The notes below the pieces were generated by a model. That model worked only from the letters and a program-made list of their open reading frames with translations. It had not been told where the DNA came from and ran no database searches. Below are positions 52,166 through 60,697 of a stretch of DNA of 64,000 nt, in pieces. Source of the DNA: Streptomyces goshikiensis (lineage in GTDB: Bacteria > Actinomycetota > Actinomycetes > Streptomycetales > Streptomycetaceae); NCBI RefSeq assembly GCF_014650555.1, contig NZ_BMVE01000006.1, positions 124,001 to 188,000 on the forward strand, read 5' to 3'. The position numbers were made by a program, and so were the translations under genes. The first letter of the stretch is position 1; each line of letters starts with the position of its first letter.

Positions 52166-53335
52166 TTACGCGTGCTCGCGCAGCACCCGGCCCGGGGCGT
52201 ACAGCTCCGTCACCGTGGGACCGGCGGCGGCCAGGGCCGCCGCGGCCCGCTGGGGCTGCGGAGTGCGCTGGTGCGGAAGCGGACCCGACGAGATGTCCGA
52301 AACCTGCGCCGTGTCGGTCTGCGGCCGGCGCGCCCGGTAGGCGGAGCGGTAGGCGGCCGGGGAGGACCCCAGCTGCCGCCGGAAGTGCCCGCGCAGCGCG
52401 ACCGGCGAGCGGAACCCGCAGCGTCCGGCGACCTCGTCGACCGAGTAGTCGGAGGTCTCCAGCAGCCGCTGTGCCTGGAGCACCCGCTGGGTGATCAGCC
52501 ACTGGAGCGGCGCGCTGCCGGTCAGCGAGCGGAACCGCCGGTCGAAGGTGCGCCTGCTCATGTAGGCGCGGGCCGCCAGCGTCTCCACGTCGAACTGCTC
52601 GTGGAGGTGTTCCAGCGCCCAGGCGACGACCTCGGCCAGCGGGTCGGCGCCGATCTCCTCCGGCAGCGACCGGTCGAGGTAGCGCTCCTGGCCGCCCGTG
52701 CGGCGCGGCGGCACGACCAGCCGGCGGGCCAGGGCTCCGGCCGCCTCGCTGCCGTGGTCCGTGCGCACGATGTGCAGGCACAGGTCGATTCCGGCCGCGG
52801 TGCCCGCGGACGTCAGCACGTCGCCGTCGTCGACGAACAGCTCGCGCGGATCGACATGGACGGACGGGTACCGCTTGGCCAGCGTCGGCGCGTACATCCA
52901 GTGCGTCGTCGCGGGCCGCCCGTCCAGCAGACCGGCGGCGGCGAGCACGAAGGCCCCCGTGCACAGTCCGACGATCCGGGCCCCCTCCTCGTGCGCCTGG
53001 CGCAGCGCGTCGAGCGCCTCCGGCGGCGGCGGTGAGGTGATGGAGCGCCAGGCCGGAACGACGACGGTCCCTGCCCGGGCGATCGCCTCCAGCCCGTACG
53101 GCGCGGTCAGTTCGAGTCCGCCGGTGGTCCGCAGCGGACCGTCCTCCCCGGCGCACACGAGCAGTCGGTAGCGTGGAACTCCCGCGTCCTGCCGGTCAAT
53201 GCCGAACACGGAGAGTGGAATGGAACTCTCGAAGATCGGTCCGCCGCTGAACAGCAGCACCGCGACGATCTCCCTGCGGCGACGCCCCGCGAGTTTCCGA
53301 CCCGCGTCCACGACGACGGTGGAATCCTGGCTCAT
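52166..53335 (-). CDS. adpA: AdpA, master developmental activator (no TTA codon)
   Basis: 389 residues. An N-terminal DJ-1/ThiJ-PfpI-like domain (about 20-200, with CTGAFVLAAAGLLDGRPATTHW) and a C-terminal AraC/XylS DNA-binding domain (about 225-335, with SRRTFDRRFRSLTGSAPLQWLITQRVLQAQRLLE and GFRSPVALRGHFRRQLGSSPAAYR). AdpA activates sporulation and secondary-metabolism genes. In the studied streptomycetes the gene has a TTA codon that makes it dependent on bldA tRNA. No in-frame or out-of-frame TAA trinucleotide exists on the plus strand within this gene, so here the TTA is absent. AAGGGGGG precedes the ATG at 53335. Confidence 0.95.
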   Translation of the reverse strand: MSQDSTVVVDAGRKLAGRRRREIVAVLLFSGGPIFESSIPLSVFGIDRQDAGVPRYRLLVCAGEDGPLRTTGGLELTAPYGLEAIARAGTVVVPAWRSITSPPPPEALDALRQAHEEGARIVGLCTGAFVLAAAGLLDGRPATTHWMYAPTLAKRYPSVHVDPRELFVDDGDVLTSAGTAAGIDLCLHIVRTDHGSEAAGALARRLVVPPRRTGGQERYLDRSLPEEIGADPLAEVVAWALEHLHEQFDVETLAARAYMSRRTFDRRFRSLTGSAPLQWLITQRVLQAQRLLETSDYSVDEVAGRCGFRSPVALRGHFRRQLGSSPAAYRSAYRARRPQTDTAQVSDISSGPLPHQRTPQPQRAAAALAAAGPTVTELYAPGRVLREHA

Positions 53336-53711
53336 GGCGCTAAGCCCCCCTTGGGTGTCGCGACTCCTTGGTCTGGTCGCACCTGCACGTTTCCCCTCGG
53401 CCTCGCACGTGGATCCCCCGCCGTAAATACATGATCGAATCTACTGCGTCCCGTGGTGTCGGCGTGACAAGTTCAGCACGCAGCGCTATGTCGACTTGGC
53501 AACTTGGCGAAAAGCATTCGATCAGTAAGCGTTCCATTCCGCTACCGGGGTGGGAAGCGCGCCGCCCGGCCATGGCCAGTACCCATAGGGTCGCGAGCCT
53601 CCCGGGGCTCTGTCGTCCCTGGTGGTAGGGGGGTTGGGGGGACATTCCGGCAAGGGGGCCACCCTGTCCGGAAGTTGGCTGAAAACATGCGGGTGTGTGC
53701 GTGCGAACCGG
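53336..53711. other. Upstream region of adpA
   Basis: 376 bases without a gene between the adpA start and the end of the next minus-strand gene. It is less GC-rich than its surroundings (about 53430-53540), as expected of a long developmental promoter. ACTTGGC occurs twice with an 8-bp period (53494-53508). No clear match to the published AdpA consensus was found. Confidence 0.5.
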
Positions 53712-54167
53712 TCAGTCCTGAGGGGGCGGGGTGCCGGGCACCACTCCCGGGATCCATTCGTAGGCGGCGCAGCCGCGGTGTGAACCGGCCCCGCCGCGCG
53801 AGTGCCGGCCGCGGTGCGTGGGCGCGGCCCTGCCGGGCTGCCGGCCCCGCGCGAACGCCCGGGCGGCGGTGGCCCGCTCCATCTTCTCCGAGTGCCGCAG
53901 CAGCACCCGGCAGGCGGCCGTGACGGCGGCGAGCCCCAGGGTCGCGCCCACCGTCCCGCCGAAGGAGGTCCCGTAGACGACGAGGACCACGGGGACGAGC
54001 AGGCAGCTGAACGCCGCCCAGCGCACCACGTCACCCGCGGGGTCGTCATGGGAGCGCCTCGCGGGCCGCACGGACGGGTGAAGGGCGGAGGGGGGAAAGG
54101 GGTGCGCGGCGCGGACGGAGCGCGCCGGCTGGGCGGGCTGGACGGGGTGAACCGGATATCCGGGCAC
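53712..54167 (-). CDS. Small membrane protein of unknown function
   Basis: 151 residues, GTG start at 54167 with AGGGAG upstream. A Pro-rich head with PVHPVQPAQPARSVRAAHP is followed by two adjacent membrane helices (WAAFSCLLVPVVLVVYG, GTVGATLGLAAVTAACRVLL) and a basic Arg/Gly tail. No family is recognised. It is on the same strand as adpA, 376 bp upstream of it. Confidence 0.65.
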   Translation of the reverse strand: MPGYPVHPVQPAQPARSVRAAHPFPPSALHPSVRPARRSHDDPAGDVVRWAAFSCLLVPVVLVVYGTSFGGTVGATLGLAAVTAACRVLLRHSEKMERATAARAFARGRQPGRAAPTHRGRHSRGGAGSHRGCAAYEWIPGVVPGTPPPQD

Positions 54168-54522
54168 GTCGTACTCCCTGCGGCTCTTCCTGGACGGTCG
54201 GACGCCTGTCCAACGCCCCGCGGCGGGGGTCGGTCACCGCGCACACGGGTGGCTCGTCACTGGCTGTAGGGGACAGTGGTCATTGCCAAGCCGCCGCCTC
54301 TCCGGCATGCTCCCTGGGACGCTCTCCAAGGGCGGCATGCCCTGTGCAGGACAGGAGTGTCGCCGTACCCTGGGGGTAAGGGCTTGGGAAGATGCTTCCC
54401 GGACAGAGCTCCGTCACGCTGTGTCGTTGAAAACCTGTGTCGTAGAAAACCTGCGCCGTCCAGAACCCGCGTCGCCGAAAACGCCCCTGTCGCTTCCCCA
54501 AGGACCCCTTCGCCGAGACATC
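54168..54522. other. Divergent intergenic region with 16-bp repeats
   Basis: 355 bases between the small membrane protein and the universal stress protein. TGTGTCGTTGAAAACC (54420-54435) is followed at once by a copy with one change (54436-54451) and two weaker copies to 54485. The rest shows no coding character. Confidence 0.6.
54420..54485. repeat. 16-17 bp imperfect tandem repeat
   Basis: Four units, the first two identical except for one base, the last two degenerate but keeping GTCG and GAAAAC/AGAACC. They lie 38-103 bp upstream of the universal stress protein ATG. Regular spacing suggests arrayed regulator half-sites. Confidence 0.75.
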
Positions 54523-55053
54523 ATGGCCGGTCACGAATTCTCCGAACCCGCGGACCGCAAGCGCAAGCCAGTCGCCGACCACACGTCCAGCGACCTGCGC
54601 GCGGTGGAACAGGCACGCCATCCCTGCGACCCGGCCTTCCGGCACGGCGTCGTGGTGGGATTCGACGGCTCGACCTCCAGTGAGCGCGCCCTCGCGTACG
54701 CGATCGGGATGGCCCGGCGCTCCGGATCCGGTCTGATCATCGTCCATGTGGCCAACCGGCTGCCCACCACCGTGTGGGCCGGCTGTGAGCCGCCCGTCTT
54801 CGTGGACGTCCCGGACCACCGCACCGAGGTGCTGGGGCTGGAGCTGGCCTGCGCCGACTACCTGTCGGAAGTGCCGTGGATCCTGGTCGAGCGCGGTGGG
54901 GACATCTGCCACGAGCTGGAGGAGGTCGGCCGGGAGTATTCGGCCGACGCCATCGTCGTCGGATCCACCCACGGGATCGTCGGCCGGATCTTCGGCTCGG
55001 TGGCGGGGAGGCTGGCCAAGCGCGCGCAGCGACCGGTTGTTGTCATTCCGTGA
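54523..55053 (+). CDS. Universal stress protein (UspA family)
   Basis: 176 residues, one Usp domain: GVVVGFDGSTSSERALAYAIGMA at the N-terminal side and the nucleotide loop GSTHGIVGRIFGSVAGRLAKRAQRPVVVIP at the end (G-x2-G-x9-G(S) pattern, suggesting ATP binding). A hydrophilic N-terminus of about 35 residues precedes it. The ATG at 54523 is chosen; the open frame further upstream translates the 16-bp repeats and is unlikely to be coding. Confidence 0.85.
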   Translation: MAGHEFSEPADRKRKPVADHTSSDLRAVEQARHPCDPAFRHGVVVGFDGSTSSERALAYAIGMARRSGSGLIIVHVANRLPTTVWAGCEPPVFVDVPDHRTEVLGLELACADYLSEVPWILVERGGDICHELEEVGREYSADAIVVGSTHGIVGRIFGSVAGRLAKRAQRPVVVIP

Positions 55054-55152
55054 CCCTGTGTATGCCGATCGTGCGGTTGTGAACCCCCTTGTAAAGGGTA
55101 GATAAATGCTGCTGGGACGCAGCAAACAACTGCAGATCGAAGGGAGCCCGCC

Positions 55153-55722
55153 GTGGACAATGGTGTCTCTGCGGGAAGCACGGCCTCGACTTCGACCCTC
55201 GGGAACATCGCCCTGGGTCTCACCCTTCTCGCGTTCGGTATCGGCCACACCGGTGTCATCAACGGCGTGAGCGCGGCCGACTCCGTGTCGCTCGCGACCT
55301 ACCTCGGCGGTCTCGCCCTCTTCGTCCTCGGAGTCCTCGAATTCCGCGCGGGCAACGGGTTCAACGGGACGGCTTTCGCGGGCCTCGGTGCCTTCTGGTT
55401 CACCTGGGCCAACGGAGCCGACGGAAAGGTTTCGGCAGATGCCGCCGGCCTCTTCCTCGTCCTCTTCGCCCTCCTCGGGCTGACCCTCACGACGGGGGCG
55501 CCCCGCGGGCCGTTCGGCCAGGGCGTGTACGCCCTGTTCACCCTCTCCCTGCTGCTCCTCGCGATAGGCGCCTTCGCGGACAGCGGCGCCCTGGGCAAGG
55601 CCGCGGGCTGGGTGGCCGTGGTCGGCGGGCTGCTCGCCTGGTACGGGGCGACGGCCGTCGTGGCCGGCTGGCCCGCGGCCTTCGGCAGGGGCTCGCGCCG
55701 GGCCGTGGTCACCGCGAGCTGA
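55153..55722 (+). CDS. GPR1/FUN34/YaaH (SatP-like) transporter
   Basis: 189 residues, six predicted membrane segments. Family-type segments are LGNIALGLTLLAFGIGHTG, LEFRAGNGFNGTAFAGLGAFWFTWA and ALFTLSLLLLAIGAF. SatP-like proteins take up acetate or succinate with protons. The NPAPLGL-type entry motif of SatP reads STLGNIALGL here, a weak form, so substrate is uncertain. GTG 55153 follows AAGGGAG. Confidence 0.8.
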   Translation: MDNGVSAGSTASTSTLGNIALGLTLLAFGIGHTGVINGVSAADSVSLATYLGGLALFVLGVLEFRAGNGFNGTAFAGLGAFWFTWANGADGKVSADAAGLFLVLFALLGLTLTTGAPRGPFGQGVYALFTLSLLLLAIGAFADSGALGKAAGWVAVVGGLLAWYGATAVVAGWPAAFGRGSRRAVVTAS

Positions 55723-55741
55723 CGCGAACGGGTACGGATGC

Positions 55742-55778
55742 GAGTACGGCCCCCCGAGAGGCTCGGGGGGCCGTACTC
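55742..55778. terminator. Bidirectional terminator, SatP / glmS
   Basis: A perfect 17-bp stem (GAGTACGGCCCCCCGAG and complement) with a 3-base loop between convergent genes. Confidence 0.92.
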
Positions 55779-55801
55779 ATGTCCGCGGTGTCCGGGAAGG
55801 A

Positions 55802-57619
55802 CTACTCGACGGTGACGGACTTCGCCAGGTTGCGCGGCTTGTCGATGTCCCGGCCCAGGGCCAGGGCGGTGTGGTACGCCAGGAGCTGGAGCGGGATGCC
55901 CATCAGGATCGGGTCCAGCTCGTCCTCGTTCTTGGGAACGAGGATGGTGTGGTCGGCCTTCTCCTGCTCACGGTGGGCGACGGCCAGGATCCGGCCGCTG
56001 CGGGCCTTGATCTCCTCCAGCGCGGCGCGGTTCTTCTCCAGCAGGTCGTCGTCCGGGACGATCGCGACCGTCGGCATCGCCGGCTCGATGAGCGCGAGCG
56101 GGCCGTGCTTGAGCTCGGAGGCCGGGTAGGCCTCGGCGTGGATGTAGGAGATCTCCTTCAGCTTGAGGGAGGCCTCCAGGGCCACCGGGTAGCCGCGGAC
56201 CCGGCCGATGAACATCATCGACTTGGCCTCGGCGTACTCGGCCGCCAGCTTCTTGATGTCCTCTTCGGTCTCCAGGATCTCCTGGATCTGCGCGGGCAGC
56301 TTGCGCAGGCCCTCGATGATCCGCTTGCCGTCGGTGACCGACAGGTCGCGGATGCGGCCGAGGTGCACGGCGAGCAGCGCGAAGGCCACGACCGTGTTGG
56401 TGAAGCACTTGGTGGAGACGACGCAGACCTCGGGGCCGGCGTGCACGTAGACGCCGCCGTCGGCCTCGCGGGCGATCGCGGAACCGACCACGTTGACCAC
56501 GCCGAGGACGCGGGCGCCCTTGCGCTTGAGCTCCTGCACCGCCGCGAGCACGTCGTACGTCTCACCGGACTGGGAGACCGCGATGTAGAGGGTGTCGGGG
56601 TCCACGACCGGGTTGCGGTAGCGGAACTCGGAGGCCGGCTCGGCGTCGGCGGGGATGCGGGCCAGGCTCTCGATGAGGCCGGCGCCGATCATGCCGGCGT
56701 GGTACGAGGTGCCGCAGCCCAGGATCTTGACCCGGCGGATGCCGCGCGCCTCGCGCGGGTCCAGGTTCAGGCCGCCCAGGTGCACGGTGTTGAAGCGGTC
56801 GTCGATCCGGCCGCGCAGGACGCGGTCGACCGCGTCGGCCTGCTCGGAGATCTCCTTGTGCATGTAGGTGTCGTGACCGCCCATGTCGTAGGAGGCGGCC
56901 TCCCACTCCACGGTCTCCGGGGTGGCGGTGGTGGTGGCACCGCTGGTGGTGTAGGTGCGGAAGTCGTCGGCCTTCAGGGTGGCCATCTCGCCGTCGTTGA
57001 GGGTGACGATCTGGCGGGTGTGGGCGACCAGCGCGGCGACGTCCGAGGCGACGAACATCTCCTTCTCGCCGATGCCGAGGACGACCGGGGAGCCGTTGCG
57101 GGCGACGACGATGCGGTCGGGGAAGTCGGCGTGCATCACGGCGATGCCGTAGGTGCCCTCGATCACCTTGACCGCCTCGCGGACCTTCTCCTCCAGGGTG
57201 TCGGCCTGGGAGCGCGCGATCAGGTGGGTGATGACCTCGGTGTCGGTCTCCGAGATGAAGACGATGCCGTCGGCCACCAGCTTGGCGCGCAGCTCGTCGG
57301 CGTTGTCGACGATGCCGTTGTGGACGACGGCGACGTTGTTGTCGGCGTCCAGGTGCGGGTGGGAGTTGATGTCGCTCGGGGCGCCGTGGGTGGCCCAGCG
57401 GGTGTGGGCGATGCCGGTGGTGCCGGCGAAGCGCTTGGGGACCCGGGACTCCAGCTCACGGACGCGGCCCTTGGCCTTGACGACCTTCAGGGCCGGAGAC
57501 TTCGGCGTGTTGACGACGATGCCCGCCGAGTCGTAGCCGCGGTACTCAAGGCGCTGGAGACCCTCCAGCAGCAGCGGTGCCACGTCACGCTTGCCGATGT
57601 AACCCACGATTCCGCACAT
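55802..57619 (-). CDS. glmS: Glucosamine-6-phosphate synthase
   Basis: 605 residues. The Cys nucleophile is at position 2 after Met removal (MCGIVGYIGKRDVAPLLLEGL), and the glutaminase domain runs to about residue 230. Two SIS isomerase domains follow, with ILGCGTSYHAG and AVSQSGETYD, and the C-terminal lid is LAKSVTVE. It converts fructose-6-P and glutamine to GlcN-6-P for the cell wall. Streptomycetes often have two glmS genes; by synteny this would be glmS2. AGGAGGGG precedes the ATG. No ribozyme-like leader is visible. Confidence 0.95.
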   Translation of the reverse strand: MCGIVGYIGKRDVAPLLLEGLQRLEYRGYDSAGIVVNTPKSPALKVVKAKGRVRELESRVPKRFAGTTGIAHTRWATHGAPSDINSHPHLDADNNVAVVHNGIVDNADELRAKLVADGIVFISETDTEVITHLIARSQADTLEEKVREAVKVIEGTYGIAVMHADFPDRIVVARNGSPVVLGIGEKEMFVASDVAALVAHTRQIVTLNDGEMATLKADDFRTYTTSGATTTATPETVEWEAASYDMGGHDTYMHKEISEQADAVDRVLRGRIDDRFNTVHLGGLNLDPREARGIRRVKILGCGTSYHAGMIGAGLIESLARIPADAEPASEFRYRNPVVDPDTLYIAVSQSGETYDVLAAVQELKRKGARVLGVVNVVGSAIAREADGGVYVHAGPEVCVVSTKCFTNTVVAFALLAVHLGRIRDLSVTDGKRIIEGLRKLPAQIQEILETEEDIKKLAAEYAEAKSMMFIGRVRGYPVALEASLKLKEISYIHAEAYPASELKHGPLALIEPAMPTVAIVPDDDLLEKNRAALEEIKARSGRILAVAHREQEKADHTILVPKNEDELDPILMGIPLQLLAYHTALALGRDIDKPRNLAKSVTVE

Positions 57620-57718
57620 ACGGTGTTACCCCTCCTGTTTTTCGTTCGCTCGTGCCGTCTTCGCCTTCGCCGCCCTGTCGCGGCTCCGGCCCTTGCCCTG
57701 TCCGTCCTCCGGCCGCGC

Positions 57719-57994
57719 TCAGCCGTAGACGACGCGGCGCAGCTGCCGGAGCGAGAGCTCCGGTGGCGCCACGGCGCGGTGCGGCAGTTCCGCCGCGATC
57801 CGCTCGAAGATCTCCGCGTTGACCGCGCCACCGGACTGGAGCTCACGGTGGCGGCGGCGGACGAATTCCTCCGTCGTCTCGTCGAAGTACGCGAGCACGT
57901 CCAGCACCACCCGGGCGGCCTCACCGCGCTGGAGCGCGGTGCTGCGGACCAGGTGGTCGACGAGATCGTCGTGCGACGGGCGGCGGTCGAGCAT
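57719..57994 (-). CDS. Conserved hypothetical protein upstream of glmS
   Basis: 91 residues, mostly helical (MLDRRPSHDDLVDHLVRSTALQRGEAARVVLDVLAYFDETTEEFVRRRHREL). There is no signal peptide or membrane segment. It sits 99 bp upstream of glmS on the same strand, so cotranscription is likely. No function is recognised. Confidence 0.7.
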   Translation of the reverse strand: MLDRRPSHDDLVDHLVRSTALQRGEAARVVLDVLAYFDETTEEFVRRRHRELQSGGAVNAEIFERIAAELPHRAVAPPELSLRQLRRVVYG

Positions 57995-58101
57995 CCGTAG
58001 ATACTGACCGTCAGCGGGGCGGAATGCAAAAATTCTGCCCGATTCCGGGCAGGATCTTGCTGGTCTGTACCAACAGAATGGGATATTCCGGTTGAGTGGG
58101 G

Positions 58102-58986
58102 TCAGAAGCGGCGCAGGATCAGCGCCTTCGTCTCCGCGAACTCCTCGTCCGTGAGGATGCCCTTCGCGCGCAGATCGCCCAGCTCCTGGAGCCGGCGCAG
58201 CAGGGCGTCGTGGTCCTCGGCGGCAGCCTCGCCGGCGAGGGCCCCGGCGGCGGGCGCGGCCCGTTCCGGGAGGGCCGCGGGCGCGGCCGGGTGGGGCAGC
58301 CGAACCGCCACGGCGGCCGCCACGAGCGCGGTGACCAGCTCCTTCTTGCCGAAGCCGAAGAGCTCCACCGCGTGCGGGTCGTACTTGGGGGCGGCCGCCG
58401 CCGGGGCGCCCGCCAGGGAGAACCGGAGCCAGCCGTTCGTCAGCCCCTTCGCCGGGGACCAGTCCACCGCCCGGACGTCCGCCACCCGGAACCGGCTGGG
58501 ACCGGCGGAGTGCTTGGCGTCCTCGGCCGTCCAGTTCCAGTCCAGGGACACCCGGTCCCCGTCGAAGGCCACCGCCGCGTCGCCCCCGCCCGCCGTGACC
58601 GGCACCGCCGGCCCGGGCAGCAGGTAGGCGTCCACCGGGCCCGGATCCACCTGCTCCAGCAGCAGGGCGTTGCGCACCTCGTCGACGAAGTACTCCGCCA
58701 CTCCGGTGCGGTCCTGCTCGACCGTGAGCCGGTAGGGGTCGGAGCTCTCCGGCAGCCGCCCGCCCGTCACCTGGAGCAGCGGGTCGGCCCCGTCCCGCAG
58801 CCGCAGGCGCAACCGGCCCGACCTGCGGCCCGGTTCGTAGGAGACGCCCGCGATCGCGCGCAGGGGTACGGCCAGCTCGCCGAGCGTCTGGCGCAGCGGC
58901 CCGACCTCCTTGTCGCGGCCGGGGACGATACGCACCACGTCACCGTCGAAGGTCCAGGTGCCGTCCTTCTGGATGATTTCCGCCAT
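58102..58986 (-). CDS. DUF4429 protein with SHOCT tail
   Basis: 294 residues. Two similar beta-rich halves (TWTFDGDVVRIVPG near the N-terminus and VAFDGDRVSLDWN in the middle) are the DUF4429 repeat. A Pro/Ala linker leads to a C-terminal SHOCT motif (LLRRLQELGDLRAKGILTDEEFAETKALIL), a short oligomerisation helix pair. It is soluble, with unknown function. The start is ATG 58986, divergent from the hexosaminidase with a 52-bp gap. Confidence 0.8.
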   Translation of the reverse strand: MAEIIQKDGTWTFDGDVVRIVPGRDKEVGPLRQTLGELAVPLRAIAGVSYEPGRRSGRLRLRLRDGADPLLQVTGGRLPESSDPYRLTVEQDRTGVAEYFVDEVRNALLLEQVDPGPVDAYLLPGPAVPVTAGGGDAAVAFDGDRVSLDWNWTAEDAKHSAGPSRFRVADVRAVDWSPAKGLTNGWLRFSLAGAPAAAAPKYDPHAVELFGFGKKELVTALVAAAVAVRLPHPAAPAALPERAAPAAGALAGEAAAEDHDALLRRLQELGDLRAKGILTDEEFAETKALILRRF

Positions 58987-59017
58987 CCTGGGATTCTCGC
59001 ACCCGCGCGGGGCCGGG

Positions 59018-59033
59018 AGTTGGCCTATACCTG
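59018..59033. promoter_or_regulatory. Degenerate dre-like site before the hexosaminidase
   Basis: AGTTGGCCTATACCTG keeps TTGG-N-CTA-N-ACC of the DasR dyad (two mismatches in TGGTCTAGACC). It lies only 5 bp upstream of the hexosaminidase start codon, where bound repressor would block transcription or initiation. Confidence 0.5.
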
Positions 59034-59038
59034 GGCAC

Positions 59039-60631
59039 ATGAGAGTCCTGCGACGCGCGCTCGGTACCCTCCTCGCCCTCGGTGCGGCCGTCTCCTGCAC
59101 CGCGGCCCACGGCGACGACGCCAGACCCGGGGGCGACCGCCCCGCCGCCCTCACCCCCTACGAACGGCTCCTGCCGGCGCCCGCCTCCGCCCGCCCCGGC
59201 GGCCCCGGGTACCCCTTCGGCGCGGGCACCGTCATCCGTACCGGCCGCGCCGGCGGCGCCGCCGGCGCGGAGGTCCGCCGGGTCGGCGAACTCCTCGCCG
59301 GGCAGCTGCGCGGGCCCAGCGGGCTGCCGCTGCCCGTGGTCGACGGGGAGGCCGGCGACGGCGTCCGGCTGCGCCTGGACGGGCGGGCCGCCGGGCTGGG
59401 GCCCGAGGGGTACCGGCTGGAGGCCTCGGCCTCGGGGGTCACCCTGACCGCCCGCACCCCGGCGGGGCTCTTCCACGCGGGGCAGACGCTGCGCCAGCTG
59501 CTGCCCGTGAGCGGCCCGGGGACGGTGCCCGGCGGGACCGTCACCGACGCGCCGAGGTTCGCGTACCGCGGCGCGATGCTCGACGTCGCGCGCCACTTCT
59601 TCGGGATCGACCAGGTCAAGCGGTACGTCGACCAGCTCGCCCAGTACAAGGTCAACACGCTGCACCTGCACCTGACCGACGACCAGGGCTGGCGGATCGC
59701 CGTCGACGGCTGGCCGCGGCTCGCCGAGTACGGGGGCGCGGGCGAGGTCGGCGGCGGCCCCGGCGGGTACTGGACGAAGGACGAGTACCGGGAGCTGGTG
59801 GCCTACGCCCGCGAGCGGTACGTGGAGGTGGTCCCCGAGATCGACATGCCGGGGCACGTCAACGCGGCGCAGGCCTCGTACGCCGAGCTGAACTGCGACG
59901 GCAAGGCGCGGGAGCGGTACACGGGGACCAAGGTGGGCTTCAGCTCGCTGTGCGTCGGCAAGGAGCGGACGTACGAGTTCATCGACGACGTGCTCGGCGA
60001 GCTGGCGGAGCTGACCCCGGGCCGCTACCTCCACATCGGCGGCGACGAGGCGCACTCGACCCCCGCCGCGGACTACGCGGCGTTCATGGACCGGGCGCAG
60101 CAGGTGGTGGCGCGGCACGGCAAGACGGTGCTGGCCTGGCACCAGCTGGCGACGGCCCGTCCGGCGGCGGGCGCGGTCCTCCAGTACTGGGGCCACGACA
60201 AGACCCCGGCGGCCGAGAAGGCGGCGGTGGCCGCGGCGGCCCGGGCGGGCCACCCGGTGATCCTCTCGCCGGCGGACCGGCTGTACCTGGACATGAAGTA
60301 CGACACGGCGACGAAGCCGGGCCTGGCCTGGGCCGGGTACGTCCCGGTGCGGCGGGCCTACGACTGGAACCCGGGGGCCTACCTGGAGGGGGTGGCGGAG
60401 TCCGCCGTCCTCGGGGTGGAGGCGCCGCTGTGGACGGAGACCATCTCGGCCCGGGCCGATCTGGAGTACATGGCCTTCCCGCGCGTGCTGGGCCTCGCGG
60501 AACTGGGCTGGTCCCCGGCCGGCGCCCTGGACTGGACGGCGTACCGCCAGCGTCTGGCGGCGCAGGCCCCGCGCCTGACGGCGCAGGGCATCGCCTTCCA
60601 CCGCGCCCCGGACGTCCCCTGGGGGCGGTAG
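59039..60631 (+). CDS. GH20 beta-N-acetylhexosaminidase
   Basis: 530 residues. The N-terminus (RVLRRALGTLLALGAAVSCTAAHG) is a signal peptide with a possible lipobox (AAVSC). An N-terminal GH20b domain (about 45-165) precedes the catalytic barrel. The catalytic pair is in YLHIGGDEAHS (D336, E337), with HLHLTDDQGWRI and the substrate motif IDMPGHVNAA. It releases GlcNAc from chito-oligosaccharides, completing the chitin route with the LPMO and chitinase. The ATG at 59039 is set by the signal peptide. Confidence 0.92.
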   Translation: MRVLRRALGTLLALGAAVSCTAAHGDDARPGGDRPAALTPYERLLPAPASARPGGPGYPFGAGTVIRTGRAGGAAGAEVRRVGELLAGQLRGPSGLPLPVVDGEAGDGVRLRLDGRAAGLGPEGYRLEASASGVTLTARTPAGLFHAGQTLRQLLPVSGPGTVPGGTVTDAPRFAYRGAMLDVARHFFGIDQVKRYVDQLAQYKVNTLHLHLTDDQGWRIAVDGWPRLAEYGGAGEVGGGPGGYWTKDEYRELVAYARERYVEVVPEIDMPGHVNAAQASYAELNCDGKARERYTGTKVGFSSLCVGKERTYEFIDDVLGELAELTPGRYLHIGGDEAHSTPAADYAAFMDRAQQVVARHGKTVLAWHQLATARPAAGAVLQYWGHDKTPAAEKAAVAAAARAGHPVILSPADRLYLDMKYDTATKPGLAWAGYVPVRRAYDWNPGAYLEGVAESAVLGVEAPLWTETISARADLEYMAFPRVLGLAELGWSPAGALDWTAYRQRLAAQAPRLTAQGIAFHRAPDVPWGR

Positions 60632-60645
60632 CCGCACGCGCAAAG

Positions 60646-60690
60646 GCGGGCCCCGCCGGACGAGGGACCGTATCGTCCGGCGGGGCCCGC
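60646..60690. terminator. Bidirectional terminator, hexosaminidase / desD
   Basis: A perfect 18-bp stem (GCGGGCCCCGCCGGACGA and complement) with a 9-base loop between convergent genes. Confidence 0.92.
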
Positions 60691-60697
60691 TCGATGC

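Noticed and set aside
53490..53510. AdpA autoregulatory site upstream of adpA
   Set aside because: The repeated ACTTGGC and TGGCGAAAAG only partly fit the published TGGCSNGWWY consensus, so they are described but not called.
55802..57719. glmS ribozyme or DasR site before glmS
   Set aside because: The 99-bp leader has no match to the ribozyme core known from Firmicutes and no GGTCTAGACC-like dyad.
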